From assembly GCA_001730015.1 (NCBI GenBank), contig MDLA01000088.1, forward strand, positions 1 to 40,021: a stretch of 40,021 bases of DNA, read 5' to 3'. Below the pieces are notes generated by a model. The model made no database searches, had not been told where the DNA came from, and was given only the letters and a program-made list of their open reading frames with translations. The stretch is from Chromatiales bacterium (ex Bugula neritina AB1). Its GTDB lineage: Bacteria > Pseudomonadota > Gammaproteobacteria > Granulosicoccales > Granulosicoccaceae. Positions 15,768 through 25,905 of the stretch are shown here, one piece after another. Numbering within the stretch: position 1 is the first letter of the stretch; every line of letters begins with the position of its first letter. The translations under genes were made by a program, and so were the position numbers.

Positions 15768-16203
15768 GGGTGTCTCCTGTTATAACGTTTTTCTAATACA
15801 GTGCAATCCATGTGGTCTATTCCTGTTTCGAGACCGGGTTTGCCTGCTGAAGTCATATGTTGCAATCTGATCAGTTGACTTTCAAGTCAACAATTGTAAC
15901 TTGTTTCAAATGTCGTCCATGAACAGTAGGACTCTGGCTTGAGCTTAAAGTTTGCCACAGTAGGGTTAATTAGGAAATTATTTAAGTCGGGCGAAATTTG
16001 CCGCGTAAATAGATCTAACTAATTGTAGTATAACAATAAATATCGCTACACACGCTTTTACAGAGCGTTTTTCGGCCGATTCACTGGAGTGACGTTGTTC
16101 ACACTTCTGGCAATAGGTGAAAGATCTGCCGATGACCGGATACCCTGCGACGGAATTATTCCGGTTTCATAAGCAGTAAACATCTCAATTGTAGTGTCGT
16201 AGT
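15768..16203. other. 436-nt gap between the 59-aa gene and the glutamate dehydrogenase gene
   Basis: No further gene is supported. It contains the upstream region of the 59-aa gene (with TTGCAC and TATAAC 16 nt apart on the minus strand just before its ribosome binding site, too close for a normal leader), the palindrome at 15874-15891, and the downstream region of the dehydrogenase gene. A short CGGAA-TTA-TTCCG hairpin (16151-16163) lies in that downstream region without a T tract. The stretch 15900-16060 is AT-rich. Confidence 0.45.
15874..15891. promoter_or_regulatory. Perfect 8-bp palindrome, possible operator
   Basis: GTTGACTTTCAAGTCAAC has 8-bp arms and a 2-bp centre. It lies about 107 nt upstream of the 59-aa gene and contains a TTGACT -35-like box on both strands. 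A related GTCAAC/GTTGAC pair lies before the tol operon at 28211-28226. Operator function is inferred only from symmetry and position. Confidence 0.35.
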
Positions 16204-19200
16204 TTATTCTGCCGTCGGGCGGTTTGATTTGAGCAATTTCTGGACTTCGTTAACCGCAAGAGAAAGCATCGCATAATCTACGCTGCCACTTGATTTTAAG
16301 TCGGTAAGGCGTTGATTGTAAATCTCAAGTGGGCCGGAATTCTTTGAGGCCCAGCGTTCTATGATCTCTATGGAACTGCTGCCAGTGCCGGTTAGCTCCA
16401 GCAGTTCAGCGCTTAAATGGCGTTGCTGGGAGTGCAGGTCAGAGCGTAGCGCTGATTTTGCCAGCGCGTGCCAGTGACTGGCTACGTCCAGTGCACCGAT
16501 TTGCTCACGCAGCCATTGAATCTGCAGATATTCCCCGAGCTGGTAATAAGTGCCAGCCGAGACTGCCAGATCAGTATCCGAGCCGTGAGCAATATCCAGG
16601 ATATCGAAGGCAGATGACAGTGGTACCACTGAAGCAACAGTGGCAGCGATCTGCGCCGGGACTCCGGCCTTTATAAAATGTGCGCAGCGAGACTGGTAAG
16701 TGTGTTTGTTCGGCTCGGCCAGCACATTCGGCACCAGAGCTTGTAGTTCTTTGGTTCCGCTGGAAAAGTATTCTATAACTGGCAGAACTCGGTTGTGGCA
16801 GCGGTTGTTTTTAACCAGCCAGTGAATACTGCGTTCCACCCAGCCACGTACCATTAGCAGCATTTCGGTTTGCGTGTTGCTGCTGACTGTGTTGTCGAGT
16901 GTTTCGATGGAATGCCATATCTCCCGCATATTGAACAGGCTGCGGACCGCGACATAAGCCGTAGCGATTTCAGTGATCCCGGCGCCGAGTTCACTTTGAA
17001 GCCTGAACAGAAATGTTGGCCCCAGTCTGTTAACCAGGCTGTTTGTGACCAGTGTGGCTATGATCTCCCGCCGCAGCTGATGCTGCAGAATTTGCTGTGG
17101 GTACTGTGTCGATAGCTGTGACGGAAAGTAGTTGAGTAGCTCTGATTCGAAGAATGGATCGTCGAGCAAGTCCGTTGTAAGCAGCTGCTGATAAATATCC
17201 ATCTTGCTATAGGCGACAATGACGGCCAGTTCCGGAGTGCTCAAACCCTGAGAGTGTGCTTTGCGCTCGGCGATTGTGTCGTTGTCGGGCAGAAATTCAA
17301 TTTGGCGATTTAATTTTCCGCTGCTTTCCATGTCGCTAATGAAGCGTGAGTGTTCTTCTAGAAGAGCGGCGCTTTCACTGAGTGTGAGGCTCAGGCACTG
17401 TGTCTGCTGGTAGTTATCCCGAAGTACCAGCTCAGAGACGTTGTCGGTCATGGCAGCTAGAAAATCGCTACGCTTTTCTGCTGCCAGCGCGCCGCTTGAA
17501 ACCAGTCCGTCGACCAGAATTTTTATATTGACCTCGTGATCAGAGCAGTCAACGCCTGCTGAGTTGTCTATTGCATCGGTGTATATTTTACCACCGTTAC
17601 GGGCAAACTCTATTCGTCCTAGCTGCGTACAGCCGAGGTTACCACCTTCGCCCACAACCCGGCACTGAAGATCTCGCGCGTCGACGCGAAGCGGATCATT
17701 GGCTTTGTCCTGGGCGTCAATGTGGGTTTCGCCCGACGCTTTGATATAGGTGCCTATGCCGCCATTCCACAGCAGATCGACCTTGGCTTTTAACAAGTGG
17801 TGGATCAACTCGGCGGGCGCCATATCGCTTTGCTCAACGTTGATCAGCGATTGCACTTCGGGGCTTAGCGGAATGGACTTCGATGATCTGGCGTAGACTC
17901 CGCCGCCCCGGGAGATCAGGTTTTGGTTGTAGTCCTGCCAGCTGGATCGTGGCAGGGCAAACAGTCGCTTCCGCTCCGCATAGCTGGCTGCCGCATCGGG
18001 GGTGGGGTCCAGAAATATATGCATGTGGTTGAATGCGCCAACCAGTTGTATTTTGTCGGAGAGGAGCATGCCGTTGCCGAATACATCACCGCCCATATCG
18101 CCGATTCCGACGACCGTGAATTGTTCCTCCTGAGTATTTAAATTCAGCTCACGAAAATGCCTTTTTACTGATTCCCAGGCGCCCTTGGCGGTAATCCCCA
18201 TGCCCTTGTGGTCGTAGCCGACCGAGCCGCCGGAAGCAAATGCGTCACCGAGCCAGAAGTTGCTTTCTTCTGAAATTCCGTTGGCAATATCAGAAAATGT
18301 TGCAGTGCCTTTGTCAGCCGCTACAACCAGGTAGGGGTCGTCGGGATCGTGTCGGACTACATCACGGGGAGGGATAACCACACCGTCGATATAGTTGTCA
18401 GTGATGTTCAGCATGCCTCGCAGGAAAGTCTGGTAACAATTGACTACTTCGGCCATTAGTTCATCACGACCCGCATTTGCTGGTGGCTGCTTTACAACAA
18501 ATCCACCTTTTGATCCGACTGGGACAATCACAGAATTCTTTACCATCTGGGCTTTCATCAGGCCGAGCACTTCGGTGCGGAAGTCTTCCCGCCTGTCTGA
18601 CCAGCGCAAGCCGCCACGGGCAACTCTGCCACCACGCAGATGCACGGCCTCGACGCGAGGGGAACAGACAAAAATTTCAAATTCCGGACACGGTAGCGGT
18701 ACGCCTTCTATAAGAGAAGGCTGCAGTTTGATGGTCAGGTAATCGCAGGGTTCGTGGCTGGAATCGGTTTTGAAATAATTGGTGCGAACTGACGCCATAA
18801 TGGCGTCCCGGAATGTTCTTAAAATGCGGTCTTCGTCGAGGCTTACGACTTCATCAAGTTGAGCCGTGTATTGCTGTTCAAGTTCAGCGGTGTCATTGCT
18901 GGCAGCTGACGGATTGAATCGTGTTTCGAATATTTTCACACCTGACTCAACAATAGCCACGTTGTTGGTGAGGCAATCGATCATGTATTCCTGAGAATAA
19001 GGCACCTTTATCTGTAACAGGTATTTGCAGTAGGTACGCAGAATATTTGTCTGGCGCCAGTTTAATCCGGCGTTCAGCACCAACTGGTTCATGCCGTCAT
19101 CCTCGACTTCACCGTGCCAGATTTTCACAAAAGCCTGTTGAAAATCAGTGGCAATTGACTTTAATGGTATTTGTGTTGCATTGGGATGAGACAAGGTAAA

Positions 19201-21006
19201 TACACGAATATTAAGCGTTGCTTCAGCGCTTTTTATTTCATAGGGCTTTTCACCGTCAACCGGTAGTCCCATATTCTCTAGTATATGGATGGTTTTCGAT
19301 AGTGGTACATTGTTGCCTTCATGGTAGATGTTAAAACCGATTTCGCTGTCAGAATGCGTGCTGTCTCTATACAGTAGAACCTGTAGTTCGCCACGGCCTT
19401 TACATTGATGCAGCAGAGTCAGGTCGCGAGCCGCGGTTTCGGTGTTGTACTGTTCTTTGTAGCTTCCGGGTATAGCTTTTTGCAGCGAGTTAGCTATTGC
19501 GGCTCCGGCACTGGTGTCAAGTGAAGTGATCAGAAGATCCCGAAGGGTATCGTCCCAGCTTTGTGCAGCATCAACTATACGTTGTTCAATGGCGGCGAAA
19601 TCGGCTGCAATACAATCAGTTTGCGGTGTTCGAAGATAGTAGTGAATTCTCGCCTGGGAATTCTCTGAGGAAAAAACCACATCATATTCTACGGTGTCTG
19701 CATTCATGCTGCTTTGCATAATTGCCTGAACCCGCTGACGCAATTCCCGGGTATATAGATCGCTCGGTATGTATACAAAGCAACTGGCAAAGCGTTGAAA
19801 GCGGTCTTGAATGCCAAATAGACGAACTCTGGGATGGTGTTCCAGATTCATGATGCCACGGCACATTCGCGTTATTGTGCGTTCATCCGCTTGCAGTAAC
19901 ATATCGCGAGGAAAGCTCTCGAGAGTCGTTAGCAGCATCTTGCCATCGTGGGCCCCCGGGTTGATCCCGGACTTAGCGACAATATTGATCGATTTATGCC
20001 GCAATAAAGGAATAGAGTCGAGATCGGTGCTGGTCGCCCTGGAGGTGAAAAAGCCTGATATCACGCAGCGTCCGCTGATTTGATTGTTATTATCAATATG
20101 TGGAAAACTGATTATATCCATTGATTTAGAGTGGATTATCTGTGCTTTATCCAATGATTTTGTGGCATGGAGCGTTTCGGTATATACATTCTGCAGTTCG
20201 CTCACCGGTACACTGGCCTCCAGCATTTCCCGGTGGTTCGATCCTCTGAATATTCCATAGGAACGCTGCGGCACTAATTGCAAATCATTGGCTTGTCCAT
20301 GTAATTCGCAATAGCCGGTAAAGGTGAAGTGAAACCGTTGCAGCCACTCGATAAAATCGCATACTTCGGCGGTTTCAAAATCCCCGCTTTTAGAGTTTCG
20401 CAGGCGTTCGTTGGCTTGCACGCAAGCGGCTTTCATGGGTTCCCAGTCATCACACACCAGATTGACGTTGTCGATTACGCACTTTAACCCGGTTCGTAGC
20501 GTTTCGAGCGCGGAGTCGTCGTATTGTCGATCTATATGCAGCTGCATAAAGGACTCGGACACGGCGTCTGTATGCTCGTTGCTTACCATACCGTCGAGCA
20601 CACCGGTCTCAGTTCGCAGAACCCGGAAAACCGGATGGATAAACTGGCGGATGTTATAGCCCAGATTGGCGCAGGCAACGGAAAGCGAACGCACCAGGAA
20701 TGGCTTGTCGGGTGTGGTAATTTCTATAATGGTCTGAGTCGATTCCCAGCCGTCCTGTTCAATGCTCGGATTGAATATCCGGATAACACAATCGTCGTGC
20801 TGACGCTTTGATGCCATATTCCAATGGGAGATTGCAGCGCGATTCAGCTCCTCCATGCTGCGTGTGACAAGGTCTTCGTATGGGACACGTGCGTAGTAAT
20901 GCCTTACTAATTCAGATGCTTGCGCTAGATATTCCTTAGTACGTGATGGACTACTCAACTCGGAGATAGACGTGGGTCGTCGTTCAGATGCGGAACTGAG
21001 GGACAT
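16204..21006 (-). CDS. gdhB: NAD-specific glutamate dehydrogenase, large (about 180 kDa) type
   Basis: This cytoplasmic enzyme oxidises glutamate to 2-oxoglutarate and ammonia with NAD, mainly for catabolism of glutamate and arginine-family amino acids. The 1600-residue length is that of the L_180 class. A long N-terminal region contains an ACT-like segment (IIEITTPDKPFLVRSLSVA, about residues 90-110). The catalytic part begins near residue 790 with HLRGGRVARGGLRWSDR, then EVLGLMKAQMVKNSVIVPVGSKGGFV with the active-site lysines, and the dinucleotide fold around VVGIGDMGGDVFGNGML. The C-terminal helical domain (ELAVIVAYSKMDIY...) is intact. I chose ATG 21006 over TTG 21009 because GGAG is 7 nt upstream. 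It is transcribed alone or with the upstream kinase gene, though a strong hairpin separates them. Confidence 0.96.
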   Translation of the reverse strand: MSLSSASERRPTSISELSSPSRTKEYLAQASELVRHYYARVPYEDLVTRSMEELNRAAISHWNMASKRQHDDCVIRIFNPSIEQDGWESTQTIIEITTPDKPFLVRSLSVACANLGYNIRQFIHPVFRVLRTETGVLDGMVSNEHTDAVSESFMQLHIDRQYDDSALETLRTGLKCVIDNVNLVCDDWEPMKAACVQANERLRNSKSGDFETAEVCDFIEWLQRFHFTFTGYCELHGQANDLQLVPQRSYGIFRGSNHREMLEASVPVSELQNVYTETLHATKSLDKAQIIHSKSMDIISFPHIDNNNQISGRCVISGFFTSRATSTDLDSIPLLRHKSINIVAKSGINPGAHDGKMLLTTLESFPRDMLLQADERTITRMCRGIMNLEHHPRVRLFGIQDRFQRFASCFVYIPSDLYTRELRQRVQAIMQSSMNADTVEYDVVFSSENSQARIHYYLRTPQTDCIAADFAAIEQRIVDAAQSWDDTLRDLLITSLDTSAGAAIANSLQKAIPGSYKEQYNTETAARDLTLLHQCKGRGELQVLLYRDSTHSDSEIGFNIYHEGNNVPLSKTIHILENMGLPVDGEKPYEIKSAEATLNIRVFTLSHPNATQIPLKSIATDFQQAFVKIWHGEVEDDGMNQLVLNAGLNWRQTNILRTYCKYLLQIKVPYSQEYMIDCLTNNVAIVESGVKIFETRFNPSAASNDTAELEQQYTAQLDEVVSLDEDRILRTFRDAIMASVRTNYFKTDSSHEPCDYLTIKLQPSLIEGVPLPCPEFEIFVCSPRVEAVHLRGGRVARGGLRWSDRREDFRTEVLGLMKAQMVKNSVIVPVGSKGGFVVKQPPANAGRDELMAEVVNCYQTFLRGMLNITDNYIDGVVIPPRDVVRHDPDDPYLVVAADKGTATFSDIANGISEESNFWLGDAFASGGSVGYDHKGMGITAKGAWESVKRHFRELNLNTQEEQFTVVGIGDMGGDVFGNGMLLSDKIQLVGAFNHMHIFLDPTPDAAASYAERKRLFALPRSSWQDYNQNLISRGGGVYARSSKSIPLSPEVQSLINVEQSDMAPAELIHHLLKAKVDLLWNGGIGTYIKASGETHIDAQDKANDPLRVDARDLQCRVVGEGGNLGCTQLGRIEFARNGGKIYTDAIDNSAGVDCSDHEVNIKILVDGLVSSGALAAEKRSDFLAAMTDNVSELVLRDNYQQTQCLSLTLSESAALLEEHSRFISDMESSGKLNRQIEFLPDNDTIAERKAHSQGLSTPELAVIVAYSKMDIYQQLLTTDLLDDPFFESELLNYFPSQLSTQYPQQILQHQLRREIIATLVTNSLVNRLGPTFLFRLQSELGAGITEIATAYVAVRSLFNMREIWHSIETLDNTVSSNTQTEMLLMVRGWVERSIHWLVKNNRCHNRVLPVIEYFSSGTKELQALVPNVLAEPNKHTYQSRCAHFIKAGVPAQIAATVASVVPLSSAFDILDIAHGSDTDLAVSAGTYYQLGEYLQIQWLREQIGALDVASHWHALAKSALRSDLHSQQRHLSAELLELTGTGSSSIEIIERWASKNSGPLEIYNQRLTDLKSSGSVDYAMLSLAVNEVQKLLKSNRPTAE

Positions 21007-21136
21007 CAATACTCTCCAGACGAGGCAGCAGGTGCTTATATGCTTATATAAAGAATCCTATCGGCGGAAAATGAGCGTGATTGATGTTTATCTGTGATGC
21101 AGTTCTGATGCGGGAGGGGAGTTGTTCGCAGAGCAG

Positions 21137-21164
21137 CATCAGGGCCTGAAGTGGGGCCCTGATG
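21137..21164 (-). terminator. Strong hairpin downstream of the adenosine-kinase-like gene
   Basis: CATCAGGGCC (21137-21146) and GGCCCTGATG (21155-21164) form a perfect 10-bp stem with an 8-nt loop, 17 nt past the kinase stop. No T tract follows it on the minus strand, so it is either a Rho-dependent or weak terminator, or a 3'-end stabiliser. The dehydrogenase promoter would then lie between it and 21009, where the minus strand has TATATA/TATAAG boxes. Confidence 0.5.
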
Positions 21165-21181
21165 AGGTAAAATGGTTAAAA

Positions 21182-22165
21182 TTATCCTAGCAGTGCGCGA
21201 GTTTGCTCAGTTGGCAGGCGAGGGCCGAAATGAGTGACAATTTTAGAGGCGGCACGGCTGGCAAGCTCGGCTGACTGAACAAAGCTCATGCTGTGTGTGA
21301 GGCCATAGAGAAATGCCCCGGCATACATATCGCCCGCGCCGTTGGTGTCGATAACATCTACTTTATCTGCCAGTATCTTGTGGAAATCGGTTCCGTCATA
21401 CACCAGCGAACCGTCAGCTCCAACCGTAATGGCAAATCGCCTGGCGAGCGTTTTCAGCTCGGCGGCGGCGGCTTCGACGCTGTCGGTGCCGGTCATAAGT
21501 GTGGCTTCGGCTTCGTTGCAGAACAACAGATCAAGATCATCGCCTGCCATTTGCAGCAGTCCGTCGCGAAAGAAATTAACCATATTCGGGTCACTTAAGG
21601 TCAGTACCGTCGGTACGCCGGCTTCACGGGCAATTCCGGCGGCTTTAATAGCTGCTGCCCGACCGGAATCCGAGGTCACAACATAGCCTTCCATGTACAT
21701 ATATTTTGATTGGGCAATCGCATCGGCGACAACTTCATCTTCAGACAAATTCACCGTCACACCGAGGTAGGTGTTCATTGTGCGGTCGGCATCCGGGGTG
21801 ACCATCACAATGCACTTGCCGGTGTTGCCTGAGACGCGGCTGACTCCGTCAAGATTGGTGTCAACATTACAGTCGGCCATATCCTGCAGGTAGAAGTCGC
21901 CGGGTTCATCATTAGCAACCTTGCAGGTGTAGAAGCCATCACCGCCAAGCTGGGCCAGCGCGATAACTGTATTTGCAGCCGATCCACCGCAGGCTTTTTT
22001 GTGGGATAGCTCACTCAGCTTGTCGACCAGCGCATGGTGCTGATCTTCCTCGATAAGGGTCATTAACCCCTTGTCGACACCGAGTTCCTCCAGTTTCTGG
22101 TCGGAAATTCGGTACTCCATGTCAACCAGAGCGTTGCCGATCCCGTATAAATCGTAGTGCTTCAT
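21182..22165 (-). CDS. PfkB-family kinase, adenosine-kinase-like
   Basis: A 327-residue cytoplasmic sugar or nucleoside kinase. The N-terminus YGIGNALVDMEYRI is the adenosine-kinase/ribokinase beginning, followed by ACGGSAANTVIALAQLGG (substrate-binding PfkB motif 1) near residue 57. DTNGAGDMYAGAFLYGL near the C-terminus is PfkB motif 2, with the catalytic Asp in GAGD. The open frame runs 39 codons further upstream, but GGAG lies 7 nt before ATG 22165 and the extension is unlike the family, so I use 22165. Adenosine is the most likely substrate because marine and gammaproteobacterial homologues are so annotated; inosine/guanosine or sugar use cannot be excluded. Confidence 0.82.
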   Translation of the reverse strand: MKHYDLYGIGNALVDMEYRISDQKLEELGVDKGLMTLIEEDQHHALVDKLSELSHKKACGGSAANTVIALAQLGGDGFYTCKVANDEPGDFYLQDMADCNVDTNLDGVSRVSGNTGKCIVMVTPDADRTMNTYLGVTVNLSEDEVVADAIAQSKYMYMEGYVVTSDSGRAAAIKAAGIAREAGVPTVLTLSDPNMVNFFRDGLLQMAGDDLDLLFCNEAEATLMTGTDSVEAAAAELKTLARRFAITVGADGSLVYDGTDFHKILADKVDVIDTNGAGDMYAGAFLYGLTHSMSFVQSAELASRAASKIVTHFGPRLPTEQTRALLG

Positions 22166-22592
22166 GTATTCTCCGAGAAGGAATATAGGGGGTGGAATAT
22201 CAAGTGATCTGTTGAAGCTTAGACCACGCGCCAGTGGAAAGCTGTCGCAAAGGCGATGGTAAAGTGTTTTTCGTAACTGCACCCCTGATCCGTCGCCCGA
22301 TTGCGGAATTCAAGCGGACTCAGACCTGTGATTTGCGGTTATAACTATTCATTGAAGAGGCGAACTCAGCGGGAACCTGGAAGTAGCAAATTCGCCTGAG
22401 CAGCAACGGGCTGCGTTTTAACATGGAAGTTGAGCTAAAATAGAGTGTTATGAGGCAGGCGGCGACGGCGTGACGGTAAACTGCTGGCCTGACCGCAAGG
22501 ATGGTTTGCGTCGAATTGCATACCGCCGTACTATTTGCGCCTTTTTATTCTTCTCCTTAAATTTGACCGACAACTGACGGATACCCATTTTA
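22166..22592. other. 427-nt divergent promoter region between the kinase gene and aspS
   Basis: No gene is supported; the frame open across 22166-22282 on the minus strand is the unused 5' extension of the kinase frame. The region must contain leftward and rightward promoters. TAAAAT at 22436-22441 is a possible -10 for aspS without a good -35. I see no T-box-like or other known riboswitch structure. Confidence 0.4.
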
Positions 22593-24380
22593 ATGCGATC
22601 TCATTATTGCGGCGTTGTTGACGCCGCGCTTATCGATCAGGAAGTAACCCTGTGCGGATGGGTGCACAAGCGCCGTGATCACGGTGGCGTGATATTCATC
22701 GATCTGCGTGACCGGGAAGGGCTGATCCAGATTGTTGTCGACCCGGATACCGCTGAAATTTTTGCAATAGCAGAGCAGGTTCGAAATGAGTATGTACTGC
22801 AGATAACCGGTCGTGTGCGAAATCGTCCTGAAGGAACAACCAACGCGGAACTTCGCACCGGCCAGATTGAAGTGCTGGCGAAGCAATTGCTTGTGCTCAA
22901 CTCCGCTGAAACGCCGCCTTTTCAACTGGATGATGACGACGTTCAGGAAGAAACACGTATGCGATACAGATACATCGATCTGCGACGCCCGAAAATGCAG
23001 GAGCGTATGCGGTTGAGATCTGCGGTGACACGCAAGCTCCGTGAAGCACTTGATACCGACGGTTTCATGGATGTGGAAACACCCATTCTGACTCGCGCCA
23101 CACCCGAAGGCGCGCGCGATTATCTGGTTCCCAGTCGTACTCATCAGGGCGAATTTTTTGCTCTGCCGCAGTCGCCACAGTTATTCAAGCAAATTCTGAT
23201 GATGAGCGGCATTGATCGCTACTACCAGTTTGCGCGTTGCTTTAGAGATGAAGATCTGCGTGCTGACCGCCAACCGGAATTTTCCCAGCTTGATATTGAA
23301 ATGAGCTTCGTAGATGAGTCAGACGTCATGCAAGCCAGTGAGCGGATGATGCGGCAATTGTTCAGCGATCAGCTCGACGTGCAATTGCCGGATCCCTTTC
23401 CCGTGATGACATACGCCGATGCCATGTTGCGTTACGGATCGGATAAACCGGATCTGCGTATTGATCTTGAGCTGGTCGAGCTGTCTGAAGAATTGGCCGA
23501 TGTTGAGTTCAAAGTTTTTTCCGGCCCCGCGAAAGATCCGAAGAGCCGCGTGACCGCATTGCGTGTGCCAGAAGGGTGCAAGCTAACACGCAAGGAAATT
23601 GATATTTACACTGAGTTCGTCGGCCGCTACGGGGCGAAGGGTCTTGCCTATATAAAGTGCAACGATATTTCCACCGGTAAGGAAGGCCTGCAGTCGCCGA
23701 TTGTGAAGAACCTCGATGACGCAGCGCTTGCCAGTATTCTGACGCGAACCGGTGCACAGAACGGCGATCTGATTTTCTTCGGTGCAGGGCCATCTGCGAT
23801 TGTCAGTGACTCACTAGGCGCGCTGCGGGTTAAGCTGGGCCACGATCTAGGTATTGTCGCAGAGGGCTGGCGTCCGCTCTGGGTTACTGATTTTCCGATG
23901 TTCGAATGGGACGAAGGTGCGAAACGCTGGTCGGCATTGCATCATCCATTTACCGCGCCGAGTACCAATGATCTGGACTCGCTTCGAAGTGATCCGGGGT
24001 CATCATTGTCACGCGCCTACGATATGGTGCTCAATGGTACCGAGCTGGGTGGCGGGTCAATTCGTATCCATGATGCAGCGATGCAACAGGAAGTACTGCA
24101 GATTCTGGGTATCGGTGAGGCCGAAGCGCAGGATAAATTCGGCTTTCTGCTGAATGCTCTTCGCTATGGTGCACCTCCCCATGGCGGCATCGCCTTTGGT
24201 GTTGATCGCCTTGTCATGCTAATGGCCGGAGCTTCCACGCTCCGAGACGTAATGGCATTTCCAAAAACCCAGAGTGCGAGCTGCCTGCTCACAGACGCAC
24301 CGGGAACGGTTTCGGAACGGCAGCTAAAGGAACTGGCACTGAGGCCCCGAAAAGCACCAGCTGCTGCAGGTGGTAGCTAG
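22593..24380 (+). CDS. aspS: Aspartyl-tRNA synthetase, likely non-discriminating (Asp/Asn) type
   Basis: A class II synthetase of 595 residues charging tRNA-Asp. The N-terminal anticodon-binding OB fold begins [10 protein letters not shown]...[25 protein letters not shown]. Class II motif 1 lies around [24 protein letters not shown] and motif 2 is [20 protein letters not shown]. The bacterial GAD insert spans the middle, and motif 3 is [14 protein letters not shown]. His30 in KRRDHGG and Gly81 in RPEG match residues that in Pseudomonas aeruginosa mark an enzyme that also makes Asp-tRNA-Asn; that implies GatCAB transamidation in this organism. It heads the aspS-nudB-yebC-ruvCAB block. No strong ribosome binding site is visible before ATG 22593, but the start matches the family. 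Confidence 0.97.
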   Translation: MRSHYCGVVDAALIDQEVTLCGWVHKRRDHGGVIFIDLRDREGLIQIVVDPDTAEIFAIAEQVRNEYVLQITGRVRNRPEGTTNAELRTGQIEVLAKQLLVLNSAETPPFQLDDDDVQEETRMRYRYIDLRRPKMQERMRLRSAVTRKLREALDTDGFMDVETPILTRATPEGARDYLVPSRTHQGEFFALPQSPQLFKQILMMSGIDRYYQFARCFRDEDLRADRQPEFSQLDIEMSFVDESDVMQASERMMRQLFSDQLDVQLPDPFPVMTYADAMLRYGSDKPDLRIDLELVELSEELADVEFKVFSGPAKDPKSRVTALRVPEGCKLTRKEIDIYTEFVGRYGAKGLAYIKCNDISTGKEGLQSPIVKNLDDAALASILTRTGAQNGDLIFFGAGPSAIVSDSLGALRVKLGHDLGIVAEGWRPLWVTDFPMFEWDEGAKRWSALHHPFTAPSTNDLDSLRSDPGSSLSRAYDMVLNGTELGGGSIRIHDAAMQQEVLQILGIGEAEAQDKFGFLLNALRYGAPPHGGIAFGVDRLVMLMAGASTLRDVMAFPKTQSASCLLTDAPGTVSERQLKELALRPRKAPAAAGGS

Positions 24381-24427
24381 GAAAGGGGGCGATATCAAGG
24401 CCTGACTATAATTTGGCGGGTGGGTTG

Positions 24428-24880
24428 ATGGGCGAAAGCGGCTATCGACGTCCTGAATCGGTACTTGTGGTTGTTTATACAGCTGCAGGCGAGGTACTGC
24501 TGATCAAGCGCAGACAGCCAGTGGATTTCTGGCAGTCTGTAACGGGTAGTCTGGAATTGAACGAATTACCGCTACAGGCGGCTTATCGTGAACTTGCCGA
24601 AGAGACCGGAATAGTGCCTGCGTCGGTGATCGATTGCAGGAAAACCTTTGAGTTTGAGATCAATTCCAGATGGCGTCGACGCTATGCCCCCGGTGTCACG
24701 ATAAACACGGAACACTGGTTTCTATGTGAGCTGCCCGAAAAACCGGAAACTATAGCGCTGGCGGCTGACGAACATACTCAGTATCAGTGGTTATCTGTTG
24801 AGAAGGCAGTGGACACTGTTTCTTCACGCAGTAATCGAGCGGCACTAAAGGAATTTGTGGTACCGCGATTGTCATTGTAA
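24428..24880 (+). CDS. nudB: Dihydroneopterin triphosphate diphosphatase (Nudix hydrolase)
   Basis: It removes pyrophosphate from dihydroneopterin triphosphate in folate synthesis. The 150-residue product has a perfect Nudix box, G-x5-E-x7-REL-x-EE-x-GI (GSLELNELPLQAAYRELAEE then TGI, about residues 42-64), preceded by PVDFWQSVTGS. Downstream FEFEINSRWRRRYAPGVTINTEHWF closely matches the E. coli NudB region. ATG 24428 gives the same length as E. coli NudB; TTG 24413 would add five residues. It follows aspS by 47 nt, the order seen in many gammaproteobacteria. Confidence 0.93.
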   Translation: MGESGYRRPESVLVVVYTAAGEVLLIKRRQPVDFWQSVTGSLELNELPLQAAYRELAEETGIVPASVIDCRKTFEFEINSRWRRRYAPGVTINTEHWFLCELPEKPETIALAADEHTQYQWLSVEKAVDTVSSRSNRAALKEFVVPRLSL

Positions 24881-24977
24881 ATTCTACACAACAGTGGATG
24901 CTGCGAATGGCCGCGATCTGCTGGGAATATTGATTGCTGTTTGAAGGTATAGAACAGGATTTGCTGGTCCGGGCTCG

Positions 24978-25009
24978 ACAGGTTTTAAATTGTGCTGTTT
25001 ATAACCTGT
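24978..25009. promoter_or_regulatory. Inverted repeat upstream of yebC
   Basis: ACAGGTT (24978-24984) and AACCTGT (25003-25009) are perfect 7-nt inverted copies separated by 18 nt in the 206-nt nudB-yebC gap. The spacer contains AT-rich TTTAAAT and TATAA boxes, so it could be an operator around a promoter for yebC-ruvCAB. It does not match a LexA box (CTG-N10-CAG). Confidence 0.25.
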
Positions 25010-25086
25010 AGCGGTATCGGTTAAAATGAGGGAAGGGCGGTGCTGCGAAGTGCTATTGCCCGTACCAAACACTACAGAGACAAGTA

Positions 25087-25830
25087 ATGGCTGGACACAG
25101 TAAATGGGCGAATATTCAACATCGCAAAAAAGCCCAGGACAACAAACGCGGTAAATTGTTCACCCGCCTTATCCGTGAAATAACGGTGGCGGCCCGAATG
25201 GGAGGCTCCGATCCGGCAGCCAACCCCAGACTACGTCTGGCCATTGATAAAGCTCTCGGTGGCAATATGCCGAAGGACACTATCGATCGAGCAGTAAAAA
25301 AAGGTGCAGGTGAGCTCGATGATGTTCAGTATTCGGAAATCACCTATGAAGGTTATGGCCATGGCGGCGTAGCGATCATGATCGAAACCATGACCGATAA
25401 CCGAAATCGAACCGTCGCTGAAGTGCGGCATGCGTTCTCCAAGCACGGCGGAAACATGGGGGCCGATGGTTCGGTCGCCTATATGTTCAACACGATAGGC
25501 GTGCTCTCCTACGGTGAAGGCAGTGATGAAGATGCGCTAATGGAAGCGGCACTGGAGGCTGGAGCCGAAGACGTAGTCAGTAACGAAGACGGCTCGGTTG
25601 AGGTTATCACCACCGAAGCGACCTTTGTTGATGTGAAAGAAGCAATGATTGCGGCTGGTCACGAGCCAGAGTTGGCAGAGGTGACCAAACGCGCTGACAA
25701 CGACATAACTCTCGATGTTGAGCATGGCGTGAAATTTCTCAAGTTGCTTGATGTCATTGAGGAATTAGACGATGTCCAGAACGTATACAACAACGCCGAT
25801 ATTCCTGCTGAAGCCTACGAGGCCCAGTGA
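25087..25830 (+). CDS. yebC: YebC/PmpR/TACO1-family regulatory protein
   Basis: A 247-residue cytoplasmic protein with the invariant start [28 protein letters not shown] and the [31 protein letters not shown] block. [25 protein letters not shown] and [16 protein letters not shown] follow. The family has been described as transcriptional regulators and, more recently, as ribosome-associated factors easing translation of difficult (for example proline-rich) stretches; the sequence does not choose between these. It sits 42 nt before the ruvC frame, as in many genomes. Confidence 0.96.
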   Translation: MAGHSKWANIQHRKKAQDNKRGKLFTRLIREITVAARMGGSDPAANPRLRLAIDKALGGNMPKDTIDRAVKKGAGELDDVQYSEITYEGYGHGGVAIMIETMTDNRNRTVAEVRHAFSKHGGNMGADGSVAYMFNTIGVLSYGEGSDEDALMEAALEAGAEDVVSNEDGSVEVITTEATFVDVKEAMIAAGHEPELAEVTKRADNDITLDVEHGVKFLKLLDVIEELDDVQNVYNNADIPAEAYEAQ

Positions 25831-25905
25831 TTGCGCATTTTCCAATTTTGTCGGGCGGTGTGAGTATGCCCGGTGAGTAGTGCCTCCACTGGAGCAAAAT
25901 CCGGT

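Noticed and set aside
22590..23144. 184-codon open frame antisense to the start of aspS
   Set aside because: It overlaps the highly conserved anticodon-binding domain of AspRS and has no recognisable protein features.
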